From CAYUBI01 sp964443005 (GTDB taxonomy: Bacteria > Margulisbacteria > Riflemargulisbacteria > GWF2-35-9 > CAYUBI01), in NCBI GenBank assembly GCA_964443005.1, contig CAYUBI010000054.1, positions 1-15,765 on the forward strand: a DNA stretch of 15,765 bases. Reading direction: 5' to 3'. The notes under the pieces were generated by a model that was given only the letters and a program-made list of their open reading frames with translations, ran no database searches and was not told the origin of the DNA. Within the stretch, counting starts at the first letter, position 1, and the number at the start of each line of letters is the position of its first letter. The position numbers were made by a program, and so were the translations under genes. This document shows positions 6,666 through 14,327 of the stretch, piece by piece.

Positions 6666-7910
6666 TTACAGTTTCTCCTTTCCATTCATATACGGCATTA
6701 ATACACGAGGCACCCAAACATTTCCCTGGCTATCTTGGTAATTTTCTAAAATCGCAGCAAATGTTCTGCCTACTGCTAATCCCGAACCATTCAAGGTATG
6801 TACATAACACGTTTTTTGATCATCTTTACATCGAATCATGGCGCGTCGTGCCTGAAAATCCAAAAAATTAGAACAACTGGAAATTTCACGGTACCTCCCT
6901 TGAGAAGGCAACCACACTTCCAAATCATATGTTTTAGTAGACGAGAACCCTAAATCACCACTACATAATACCACTACTCGATACGGAAGCTCCAACTGTT
7001 TTAAAATAGCTTCTGCATCTGAGGTTAATTGTTCCAAAGCAGAAAAACTGTCTTCCGGACGCGTAAACTTTACTAATTCAACCTTATTAAATTGATGCTG
7101 ACGAATTAACCCTGCAGTATCTTTCCCATAAGAACCAGCTTCCCGACGAAAGCACGGCGTATAAGCAACATAGCTAATGGGCAAGGTGTCTGCTGACAAA
7201 ATTTCTTGTTTATGAATATTGGTCACTGGAACCTCAGCTGTTGGAATCAAAAACAAATCATCCGCAGTTGTCCGATACAAATCGTCTTCAAATTTCGGGA
7301 GTTGGCCTGTACCAGTCATACTATCACGATTAACAAGAAACGGCGGAAGCACTTCAGTATAGCCATGTTCCCTAGTATGAAAATCCAGCATAAAATTAAT
7401 CAGCGCACGTTCAAGCTGCGCCCCAGAACCTTTATATACAGTAAAACGCGCGCCACTTATTTTCGCTCCTGCTTCAAAATCTAATATACCTAATAACTCG
7501 CCAAGCTCATTATGACTTTTTACTGTAAAATCAAAAGTTACAGGGGTTCCCCATTGTCGAACTTCATGATTTGCTTGCTCGTTTTTCCCTATAGGAACCG
7601 AATCATCCGGAATGTTTGGAATAACAAGTGCTGCAGCTTTAAGCTGATCTACAAGAGTTTGCTCTTCTGCTTCACCATTTTTGATGCGTTGAGAATAATC
7701 CTGAAGCAACATTAATTGTTCGCTAGTTGGCTTGCCTTTAGGCGAAGCTAATTTTCGCTCATTACGAAGCGCATCTAAATATACAGTTTTGTCACGCCAA
7801 GCTTTATCCAGCAAAACAAAAGCATCAAAAACAGCCAAATCCATGTTGCGTCGCCCCAAACGCTGCCGAATCATACTTGTATGTTCACGAATTAGTTTAG
7901 GATCAAGCAT
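6666..7910 (-). CDS. serS: seryl-tRNA synthetase
   Basis: This class II aminoacyl-tRNA synthetase charges tRNA-Ser with serine. The 414 residues are normal for the bacterial enzyme. An N-terminal coiled-coil arm that contacts the tRNA variable arm occupies about 1-110. Motif 1 is near EVLPPF (186-191) and the serine-binding TAE loop is at 224-226. Motif 2 runs from FRREAGS (254-260) to HQFNKVE (272-278). SSCSNFLDFQARR lies at 344-356, and motif 3 is NGSGLAVGRT at 374-383. The start at ATG 7910 has GAGG seven bases upstream and lies nine bases after the pheA stop. The protein shows no missing active-site residue by eye. It is the fourth gene of the run that begins with glyA. Confidence 0.97.
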   Translation of the reverse strand: MLDPKLIREHTSMIRQRLGRRNMDLAVFDAFVLLDKAWRDKTVYLDALRNERKLASPKGKPTSEQLMLLQDYSQRIKNGEAEEQTLVDQLKAAALVIPNIPDDSVPIGKNEQANHEVRQWGTPVTFDFTVKSHNELGELLGILDFEAGAKISGARFTVYKGSGAQLERALINFMLDFHTREHGYTEVLPPFLVNRDSMTGTGQLPKFEDDLYRTTADDLFLIPTAEVPVTNIHKQEILSADTLPISYVAYTPCFRREAGSYGKDTAGLIRQHQFNKVELVKFTRPEDSFSALEQLTSDAEAILKQLELPYRVVVLCSGDLGFSSTKTYDLEVWLPSQGRYREISSCSNFLDFQARRAMIRCKDDQKTCYVHTLNGSGLAVGRTFAAILENYQDSQGNVWVPRVLMPYMNGKEKL

Positions 7911-7919
7911 ATATTAACC

Positions 7920-8777
7920 TCATAACAAATGATAATTACCTAAAACCTTGAAAAATGTTGTCTGACGTTGAACAGCTGCTAATGCTTCAGAAATAAGCGG
8001 GTCATTCATATCTCCAACAAGATCAATAAAAAAAACATAGTGTCCTAACCATTTTTTAGTAGGCCGAGAAGCAATTTTTGTGAGATTTATCTCGCGCTGT
8101 GCAAATTCACCCAAGATTCGATACAAACTACCTGGAACATCCGCATGCGTTGCAAACGCGATAGAGACTTTATCGCATTGACGAGACAATAGTGGCTTTT
8201 CAGAATGGCTAATCACAACAAAACGAGTTGTATTCGATTTTTCATCTTGAATCATTGATTCTAAAACTTCTAATTGATAAATATCTGCTGCTTGACGAGG
8301 CCCAATTGCTGCCATAGCCATAGGATCATGAGAAAACAGCAAACTTTTTTCAGCTAAACTACGCACTGCATTTGCTGTACTGTGCGCATAATACACTGTT
8401 GCCATAGGAAATTGTTTTTGAATATAGTGCTGACACTGATCCAAAACTTGTGCAATAGAAATTACTCCGGTAATCATGGACTTGGTAACTCCTGAATGAG
8501 CAATTAAATGATGTTCTATTAGCATAGATAATTCCAATAAAACATGAACATTCTGACTAGCCAATAGCCCATCAATCGTTGGATGAACCAGCCCTTCAAT
8601 AGAGTTTTCGATAGGAACAACTGCTTGATCTAATTTGCCAGCATCAACAGCTTCAATAATCTCAGAAAGAGTATGACACGATATCAAAACACCTTCTCCA
8701 GCCAAACCAGAAAGATATTTTTGTGCTGCAGCCTGAGTAAAGGTTCCGTTAGGGCCTAAATATCCAATTTTGACCAA
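7920..8777 (-). CDS. pheA: prephenate dehydratase (monofunctional, with ACT domain)
   Basis: It converts prephenate to phenylpyruvate in phenylalanine synthesis. The 285-residue protein has the catalytic domain (about 1-190) with GYLGPNGTFTQ at 5-15, VPIENSIEG at 54-62 and the signature NTTRF at 182-186. An ACT domain (about 203-277) carries GSLYRILGEF and IASRP. The canonical feedback motif is ESRP; here the Glu is Ala236. No chorismate mutase or dehydrogenase domain is fused. The start codon is TTG at 8775-8777, chosen because a perfect AAGGAG lies eight bases upstream and GYLGPxGTF is always near the N-terminus. This start lies inside the dCMP deaminase gene, a 22-base overlap. Other phenylalanine pathway genes are not in the window. 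Confidence 0.95.
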   Translation of the reverse strand: MVKIGYLGPNGTFTQAAAQKYLSGLAGEGVLISCHTLSEIIEAVDAGKLDQAVVPIENSIEGLVHPTIDGLLASQNVHVLLELSMLIEHHLIAHSGVTKSMITGVISIAQVLDQCQHYIQKQFPMATVYYAHSTANAVRSLAEKSLLFSHDPMAMAAIGPRQAADIYQLEVLESMIQDEKSNTTRFVVISHSEKPLLSRQCDKVSIAFATHADVPGSLYRILGEFAQREINLTKIASRPTKKWLGHYVFFIDLVGDMNDPLISEALAAVQRQTTFFKVLGNYHLL

Positions 8778-9292
8778 TTATCCAGCTCCTTATCTCCAAA
8801 ATCAACCTTGCAAATTGGCTCGCGCACCAAAACCGGTTCCTTAAAAAGGACTAATTCAATATTAGTTTCAGAAAACATTTGAACTGATAAATCATCTGGA
8901 TAATAACCTTTAAATACAACTCGTTTCATGCCAGCATTAATAATCATTTTAGTACAAATTACACACGGCAAAAACGTACAATAAATAGTAGCACCTACAG
9001 TACTTGTTCCATTCACTGCTGCCTGAATGATGGCATTTTGTTCTGCATGAAGTCCGCGACATAATTCATGCCGAGTTCCACTTGGCACATTTAACTTGTC
9101 TCTTAAACAGCCAACTTCACTGGCATGTTTAAGCCCTTTAGGCGCACCATTATACCCAGAAGCAATCATTTGCTTATTTTTAACAATCACTGCGCCAACT
9201 TGTCGTTTTAAACAAGATGATCGCGTTGCAACAACATCTGCAATCATCATAAAATAAGTGTCCCAATCTGGACGTTCAACATATTCTGACAT
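8756..9292 (-). CDS. dCMP deaminase (ComEB/dCMP deaminase family)
   Basis: It hydrolyses dCMP to dUMP and ammonia, the precursor of dTMP. The 178-residue product shows the zinc deaminase signature HAEQNAI (His82, proton shuttle Glu84) and LPCVIC (Cys110, Cys113). It also has family features RPDWDTYFMMIA near the N-terminus, VATRSSCLKRQVGAVIV, and SGYNGAPKG (45-53). The long insert with Cys62, His75 and Cys78 resembles the structural zinc region of phage T4-type enzymes. ATG at 9292 gives the family-like N-terminus, 16 bases after the glyA stop with AAAGGA at 9305-9310. An in-frame ATG at 9316 and TTG at 9325 would overlap glyA but have no ribosome site. The pairing with glyA makes sense, as both feed thymidylate synthase. 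Confidence 0.93.
   Translation of the reverse strand: MSEYVERPDWDTYFMMIADVVATRSSCLKRQVGAVIVKNKQMIASGYNGAPKGLKHASEVGCLRDKLNVPSGTRHELCRGLHAEQNAIIQAAVNGTSTVGATIYCTFLPCVICTKMIINAGMKRVVFKGYYPDDLSVQMFSETNIELVLFKEPVLVREPICKVDFGDKELDNWSKLDI
8786..8791 (-). promoter_or_regulatory. ribosome binding site that sets the pheA TTG start
   Basis: AAGGAG is located within the dCMP deaminase coding sequence, eight bases before the TTG at 8777. It is the best Shine-Dalgarno in this part of the run and is the reason for accepting a TTG start. It lets pheA be translated independently of, or coupled to, the upstream gene. Confidence 0.75.
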
Positions 9293-9308
9293 AGCTTGCG
9301 TCTTTCCT

Positions 9309-10556
9309 TTAATCATAAAGAGCAAACTGCTGAGTTAAAGCCAACACATCCTTGCGACACGCTTCTGCCATAGCTGCATCATCCAAATGACGTAATGTTC
9401 GATCAATAATTGATGCAATGGTTACCATATCTGCTTCCTTCATTCCCCGAGTTGTAGCAGCCGGAGTTCCGATACGAATACCAGAAGTCACAAATGGAGA
9501 TTCGGTTTCAAAAGGTAAGGTATTTTTATTAACAGTAATATGAACTGCATCTAAGGCTGCTTCAGCCACTTTTCCTGTAATGCCTAAAGTAGCTTTGACA
9601 TTAATTATCATTAAATGATTGTCTGTGCCACCAGACACTAATTGATACCCCAACTTAAGCAAAGCATTTGCTAAAGCTGCCGCATTCTTTACAATCTGTT
9701 GCTGATATGCGACAAATTCTGGAGTTGCAGCTTCTTTAAATGCAACTGCCTTTCCAGCAATAACATGCATTAAGGGCCCACCTTGAATCCCCGGAAATAT
9801 AGCCTTATTCAACTGTTTTTCATATTCTGCTTTTGCTAAAATCAATCCACCGCGTGGGCCACGTAAGGTTTTATGCGTTGTTGAAGTGACTACATCACAA
9901 TAAGGTACTGGATTATCGTGCAATCCTGCAACCACTAATCCTGCAATATGCGCCATATCAACAAACAATATTGCATTAATTTCATTGGCAATCTCGCGCA
10001 TTTTTGCAAAATCAATTTTACGCGGATAAGCACTTGCTCCACCTACAATCATTTTAGGGCGATGCTCTAAAGCCAACCGCCGCAATTCAGCATAATCAAT
10101 ACGTTCCGAAACTGGATCAACACCATACGGAATAAAAGAATAAAGCTGTCCGGAAATATTTGCTGCTGATCCATGCGTTAAATGTCCACCATGATTAAGA
10201 TTCATGCCAAGCACTTTATCTCCAGGCTTAAGAAAATGGAAATATACTGCAGTATTTGCCTGCGCACCTGAATGTGGCTGAACATTGGCATATTCCGCAC
10301 CAAAAAGTGCTTTGGCCCGATTAATAGCCAAGGTTTCAGCTACATCAACAAACTCGCATCCACCATAATATCGCTTACCAGGATAACCCTCTGCGTATTT
10401 ATTGGTTAACACAGAACCTGTTGCTTCCATAACTGCTTTAGATGTAAAATTTTCAGAAGCAATTAACTCAATATTATTTCGCTGCCGTTTTAGTTCAGCA
10501 TCAATCGCAAGTGCAATATCCGGATCAGTTTGGCGAAGAGACATAAAATCATTCAT
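9309..10556 (-). CDS. glyA: serine hydroxymethyltransferase
   Basis: This PLP enzyme interconverts serine plus tetrahydrofolate with glycine plus 5,10-methylene-tetrahydrofolate in the cytosol. The 415 residues are a standard bacterial length. Visible landmarks are ELIASENFTS at 30-39, YAEGYPGKRYYGG at 54-66, QPHSGAQAN at 93-101, the catalytic aspartate region FVDMAHIAGL at 198-207, the PLP lysine K229 in STTHKTLRGPRGG, and GIRIGTPA in the C-terminal part. The ATG has AGGAG nine bases upstream. As first gene of the run it has a candidate promoter just upstream. Its product methylene-folate, together with dUMP from the next gene, supplies thymidylate synthase, and serine metabolism links it to serS three genes down. 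Confidence 0.98.
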   Translation of the reverse strand: MNDFMSLRQTDPDIALAIDAELKRQRNNIELIASENFTSKAVMEATGSVLTNKYAEGYPGKRYYGGCEFVDVAETLAINRAKALFGAEYANVQPHSGAQANTAVYFHFLKPGDKVLGMNLNHGGHLTHGSAANISGQLYSFIPYGVDPVSERIDYAELRRLALEHRPKMIVGGASAYPRKIDFAKMREIANEINAILFVDMAHIAGLVVAGLHDNPVPYCDVVTSTTHKTLRGPRGGLILAKAEYEKQLNKAIFPGIQGGPLMHVIAGKAVAFKEAATPEFVAYQQQIVKNAAALANALLKLGYQLVSGGTDNHLMIINVKATLGITGKVAEAALDAVHITVNKNTLPFETESPFVTSGIRIGTPAATTRGMKEADMVTIASIIDRTLRHLDDAAMAEACRKDVLALTQQFALYD

Positions 10557-10588
10557 TAAAAACAGCTCCTTAACATGAAGTTGTTATC

Positions 10589-10617
10589 ATTCTAGCACCT
10601 AGTGTAGGATATTTTAA
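10589..10617 (-). promoter_or_regulatory. candidate sigma-70 promoter for the glyA run
   Basis: On the minus strand TTAAAA (10612-10617) and TAGAAT (10589-10594) are separated by exactly 17 bases. They lie 33-61 bases before the glyA ATG, with the glyA ribosome site downstream. The spacer contains the small imperfect inverted repeat CCTACACTAGG. The 81-base gap after the YgjP-type gene is the only real break on this strand between 11423 and 5954, which supports a separate start here. Confidence 0.4.
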
Positions 10618-10637
10618 GATAGAAAACCAAACGAATT

Positions 10638-11423
10638 TCATCCCAGATCACACTGATGCCCATATAACTTTAGCCAGTGAATTTTGTTCTTATAATCAGG
10701 CATAATTCCCTGAACCAGCTCCCAAAAAGGTTTACCATGATTCAGATGAATCAAATGTGCTAGTTCATGAATGCAAACATATTCAAAAACATCCACAGGT
10801 GCGGCAAGCAAACGAACTGCAATTGTAATATTACGACGCGTAGAACAGCTGCCCCAATTCGACCGATTATCTTTAAAACGAACGCGATTCACTTGCTGCT
10901 GAAAATAGCGGCGATTAAGAATCTGGATGCGCTCATGTAATTCTGTTTGTTTTAAACGACCTAATTCCCTTCGTAACATTTTTTTGACAACTTCGCTATA
11001 CTCTGGCGGTTTAAACTGTTCCGGTAATGCTAGGGAAATAACAGTATTATCAAGTGTAATCTTATGTCGCGACCCTACAATATACTTAATTTGTAACTGA
11101 TAAGGAATGCCAAAAAGTGTTAGTCGATCTCCAGATTGCAAATGGCGTATAGCGCGCGGACGAAACCCATCTGGATGTTTTTCGATTTTTTTACGCGCCC
11201 ACACTTTAAAGCGTTCAATTATTTGCTTTTGTTCAGCTGCATTACTGTATGAAGAAATATGCATATCAATTGTATGCCGCACGCGAACTGTACTCGTACG
11301 CCGCTGCTCTATCGTAATCGTAATTGGATAATCGTAATCTGCCACAGTTAAACTGTCTTGCAAAATCACAGGCGTACAAATTGTAGTTTTTACAGGCGCT
11401 AACCTCTTGAACAGTTTCCACAT
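10638..11423 (-). CDS. YgjP-type (DUF45) zinc metallohydrolase
   Basis: This 261-residue protein belongs to the YgjP/DUF45 (PF01863) family of predicted metal-dependent hydrolases related to SprT/WLM peptidases. The signature is complete: NWGSCS at 189-194, then HELAH at 219-223 with Glu220 as the catalytic base and His219/His223 as zinc ligands. The third ligand is probably His229 in LNHGKPFW. The N-terminal half (about 28-130) is the family's beta-rich part with IRHLQSGDRLTLFG. The substrate is not known. ATG at 11423 is preceded by an in-frame stop and has no Shine-Dalgarno; instead a 9-bp hairpin directly abuts it. It lies 69 bases after the 889-residue gene on the same strand and may share its message. 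Confidence 0.88.
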   Translation of the reverse strand: MWKLFKRLAPVKTTICTPVILQDSLTVADYDYPITITIEQRRTSTVRVRHTIDMHISSYSNAAEQKQIIERFKVWARKKIEKHPDGFRPRAIRHLQSGDRLTLFGIPYQLQIKYIVGSRHKITLDNTVISLALPEQFKPPEYSEVVKKMLRRELGRLKQTELHERIQILNRRYFQQQVNRVRFKDNRSNWGSCSTRRNITIAVRLLAAPVDVFEYVCIHELAHLIHLNHGKPFWELVQGIMPDYKNKIHWLKLYGHQCDLG

Positions 11424-11454
11424 GGGAGAAAGACTATATCAAGAACTCTCTCCC
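11424..11454 (-). promoter_or_regulatory. hairpin directly abutting the YgjP-type gene start codon
   Basis: In minus-strand RNA, GGGAGAGAG (11446-11454) pairs over nine positions, one of them G-U, with CUUUCUCCC (11424-11432) across a 13-base loop. The 3' arm ends at the base before AUG. No U-run follows, so it is not an intrinsic terminator. The GGGAGAGAG arm is the only purine-rich, Shine-Dalgarno-like stretch nearby, and it lies too far upstream unless folded. A translational control role is inference. Confidence 0.35.
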
Positions 11455-11492
11455 AAGGCAAGCCTTACAAACCAACCAATATCAACTAGCCA

Positions 11493-14162
11493 TTATGAAA
11501 CATGTTGATCAATATAAGGCAACAAACTGCCAACGTCCGACTGATCAATAAGAGGCAACAAACTAACATTTTCAAGCTGAAACTTTCCTCCATAAAACGT
11601 TTGTGGAACAACCACAATTCCAGCAGGAGCATATCCAGGATTATGTTTAAACAAATCCACCAACGACAAACTTTCTTTCGTTAAAAATGAAGATAACGGA
11701 ATATCAATATACTGACCCTGTCCATCAGCTGTTGTCTGAACATTTGATAAATCTATCCACTTATCTAAATCCGTAATAACAGCATCCGTAGATGAATTAA
11801 TATCTTTTATCTGAATACTTATTTTTGCTTGAGCACTGGAATCTGTAGTTGGCGTCCACATTTTTCCAACAGATTGTAACCTTAAATAACCATCCTTTCG
11901 TCGCGCAATGGGCCATTGTTCTTTGGAAAAAGCCATGCCAGTGCCACCTACATATAAATCCTGATTGCAATCCTGCGGGAATATTACTTCCAAGCCCCTT
12001 GAGCCCTGTTCATTTTTTGATACTGTTCCTTTGACTATTTCAGCTGTATGATTTCCATTAAATATAAAAACAGGAACTTTATCATTAGGTACATCAACAG
12101 TTTCGCCATTAGTAAGAGTACCATATACAGACTGAGTATAATGTTGATAATTAGGTTTTTCAGAATTTGATACGGAAATAGAAATCGCTGCGTTAGTAGC
12201 AATACAAGAAGCATCCGGTTTTCTATCAAAGACTCTTACCTCATACTGGCCAGTACCGAGCGTATATGTAAACGGATTTGACGTAGCTTTTATATGGCTA
12301 ATTCTTCCATTACTTTTATCAGTAAACTGCAAATAACTATTATTTCCAGTTGAAGGATCATTCCAAGAAAAAGAAACTTCATCCCAAGAAGCCTGTCCAT
12401 TTATAGGCGAAGTTATCTCAAGTCCCGGAGAAGCAGGATCAAATTTCACGGAACTAATTTTCAAGGCACTAGCAACTACTACCGGCGATGGGTCCTGTTC
12501 AGGGCCATCCATCACACGTGGCGGCTTGAAATTCGTATATTTAGGCATAATGGTTAACTGTGAAATATATGCATCATCAGGTATTTGAAAGTCATTAACT
12601 GTTTTTTCTTTGTCTTTAGCAGATGCTTCAAAAAACGCATATTTGTCGTCTAAATACCCAAGATATTTAAGCCCAAGCATTGGCATAGAATAAAACTGCT
12701 TACCAGGTTGTGCACCTCTATATACAGGCAACAGCTTAACGTCTGTTTCAAACAAATGAGTTTTGCTTTCTGTTTTAATACCTAGTTGAATTTTAGGATC
12801 AACCAGCAACGAGCTTTCCGACAACACTTCAAGAACTAAGCACGTGTCTTTCGTGCTTTGAAAGCGCAAAGTATAATCAACAGGAAAAACAAATCCTGCT
12901 AATTGATCATAGTCATTACCCACAGGTAACGGTGGTCTGGCATATTGCAAATCAAAATCCTTCGGATTGGTTGGGCTAGAGATAAGTTTAATATACGAAC
13001 CCGCTACTTTCGAATTATTGGTTGCATATAAGGAACAACTTGGCAAAGAAATAGGGCGGCTCTGTTGAATAACAGCTAAATCAGAATAATTAAAGTTAAC
13101 GCCTGCAGGTGAAAAATATTCTTTATCATTAACATCCCATGTTTTCACCATAAAATTAACAGGACCTTGAACAAACCCAAGCTTGGCAACATCAATATCA
13201 GCAAAAGTTGTTTTTCCATCAGGACCAATAATCGTTGCTGCAACCTCCACTTTTTGCTCTGGTTTTCCGTCTATCAATTGAGAAAACACATATGCCGCAC
13301 GTTTTACATCAGCAGGTCGATTTAGGGTTGCCATAAACTTGTATGCGCCTTTGGTTGAAGAAATAAACTCGCTTGGCTGAGGATTTGTGATCATTGCCTG
13401 CGCATTTATTTCAGAAAAAGACATATCTGCTAAAAATATGTCCGCATTGGTTACTCCTGGTTTTTTCCCAGTAATACCAAAATTAATAGCAGTTACTACT
13501 GCACGAGATCCTGTCCCATTTTCATCAGCAGAAAATATGTCCGCTAATGTTTGCGTCCCATAAACCCATTCACCTTCTACCTTTGAATATTTGCGAAATT
13601 TCGTCAAATCAAGAGAATAATTCCCAGAAACAGATTCGTCAATATCTACAGCATAATTTTGCTGCACTCCACCAACATCAACGCTCAACTGAACTTTTAT
13701 ACTTCCAATTGTTGCTTCTCCTGTACCCTTAGTTTTTAATATATGAAAATTCAATGCACAATCTTTTGAACGAAAATTAATCTGTTCCATGCCCTCCATT
13801 AGTCCCAAATATACATTCCCCAAATAATTTCCTGTTTTCGGATCTTTTTCGATATCCGTCACATTTATTTTTATGTTTCTAGCTTGGTAATCCATTGAAG
13901 CAGTTAGAATATTTTTTCCAGCTGGGGTAGCAGTAACAACGTGGTAGGTATTCATATTAATGGGCGTAGTAGCCAACTGTAAACTTTCGAACAAAGGATC
14001 AATTTGCCTGATATTTGCAGCATCAATTGGCAGACTTGCCTGAAAACTATCCTTGGAATTTAACGGATTCAATAAACTATCCCCTTTTGGCTCACTAGAA
14101 TTGTTCCGCGAAACTGGAACGACTAACGAACTGTTTGGAATTGCGGCAGATATTGAACTCAT
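11493..14162 (-). CDS. large multidomain beta-rich protein of unknown function
   Basis: I do not recognise a named family for this 889-residue protein. A low-complexity Ser/Asn-rich N-terminus (1-60) carries no signal peptide or membrane helix. Residues about 70-255 and 675-869 look like jelly-roll sandwiches of the galactose-binding or CIA30 type, each ending with a pattern like GIVVVPQTFYGGKFQLENVSL (855-875). Residues about 585-665 resemble an Ig/Fn3-like module (ITSPINGQASWDEVSFSW). The tail carries two copies of an SLLPxIDQ motif (867-889). Surface or carbohydrate binding is plausible but unproven, and export without a signal peptide would need another route. The frame extends to a GTG at 14195, but ATG at 14162 has AGGAG (14171-14175) eight bases upstream. 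It is divergent from the radical SAM gene and upstream of the YgjP-type gene. Confidence 0.8.
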   Translation of the reverse strand: MSSISAAIPNSSLVVPVSRNNSSEPKGDSLLNPLNSKDSFQASLPIDAANIRQIDPLFESLQLATTPINMNTYHVVTATPAGKNILTASMDYQARNIKINVTDIEKDPKTGNYLGNVYLGLMEGMEQINFRSKDCALNFHILKTKGTGEATIGSIKVQLSVDVGGVQQNYAVDIDESVSGNYSLDLTKFRKYSKVEGEWVYGTQTLADIFSADENGTGSRAVVTAINFGITGKKPGVTNADIFLADMSFSEINAQAMITNPQPSEFISSTKGAYKFMATLNRPADVKRAAYVFSQLIDGKPEQKVEVAATIIGPDGKTTFADIDVAKLGFVQGPVNFMVKTWDVNDKEYFSPAGVNFNYSDLAVIQQSRPISLPSCSLYATNNSKVAGSYIKLISSPTNPKDFDLQYARPPLPVGNDYDQLAGFVFPVDYTLRFQSTKDTCLVLEVLSESSLLVDPKIQLGIKTESKTHLFETDVKLLPVYRGAQPGKQFYSMPMLGLKYLGYLDDKYAFFEASAKDKEKTVNDFQIPDDAYISQLTIMPKYTNFKPPRVMDGPEQDPSPVVVASALKISSVKFDPASPGLEITSPINGQASWDEVSFSWNDPSTGNNSYLQFTDKSNGRISHIKATSNPFTYTLGTGQYEVRVFDRKPDASCIATNAAISISVSNSEKPNYQHYTQSVYGTLTNGETVDVPNDKVPVFIFNGNHTAEIVKGTVSKNEQGSRGLEVIFPQDCNQDLYVGGTGMAFSKEQWPIARRKDGYLRLQSVGKMWTPTTDSSAQAKISIQIKDINSSTDAVITDLDKWIDLSNVQTTADGQGQYIDIPLSSFLTKESLSLVDLFKHNPGYAPAGIVVVPQTFYGGKFQLENVSLLPLIDQSDVGSLLPYIDQHVS
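11506..11564. repeat. tandem 23-base repeat (36-base period) at the end of the 889-residue gene
   Basis: Bases 11506-11528 and 11542-11564 agree at 21 of 23 positions. The spacing is 36 bases, that is, 12 codons in frame. They encode SLLPYIDQ and SLLPLIDQ, the last two segments of the protein. The flanks of the two copies differ, so either the duplication is old or only the core is under selection. Confidence 0.8.
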
Positions 14163-14327
14163 AATCATTTCTCCTCGTATAAAGATATCTAGCACGAATA
14201 CTAGCTATGCAATATATCGTTTGATTCATTTGAAAATTTCATCCAATAATATCATTTACTTCCTTGATATAACTTATGCAACGAAATCTATTGAAATGCA
14301 CCACTACCTACGGTACCATCCCTCTTA
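14163..14327. other. divergent intergenic region between the 889-residue gene and the radical SAM gene
   Basis: This 165-base AT-rich stretch must hold the promoters of both divergent genes, but I see no hexamer pair convincing enough to call on either strand. It contains the ribosome site for the minus gene (AGGAG, 14171-14175) and a doubled GCTAG near 14190-14206. On the plus strand a ten-codon open frame starts at 14296 (MHHYLRYHPS). Its stop overlaps the ATG of the radical SAM gene as TAATG. The radical SAM gene has no Shine-Dalgarno of its own. Confidence 0.5.

Noticed and set aside
9293..9325. Longer dCMP deaminase from TTG 9325 or ATG 9316
   Set aside because: Neither start has a ribosome site and both overlap glyA; ATG 9292 gives the normal family N-terminus.
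11455..11472. AAGGC-AA-GCCTT palindrome as a terminator of the 889-residue gene
   Set aside because: A five-pair stem with a two-base loop is too tight and there is no T-run.
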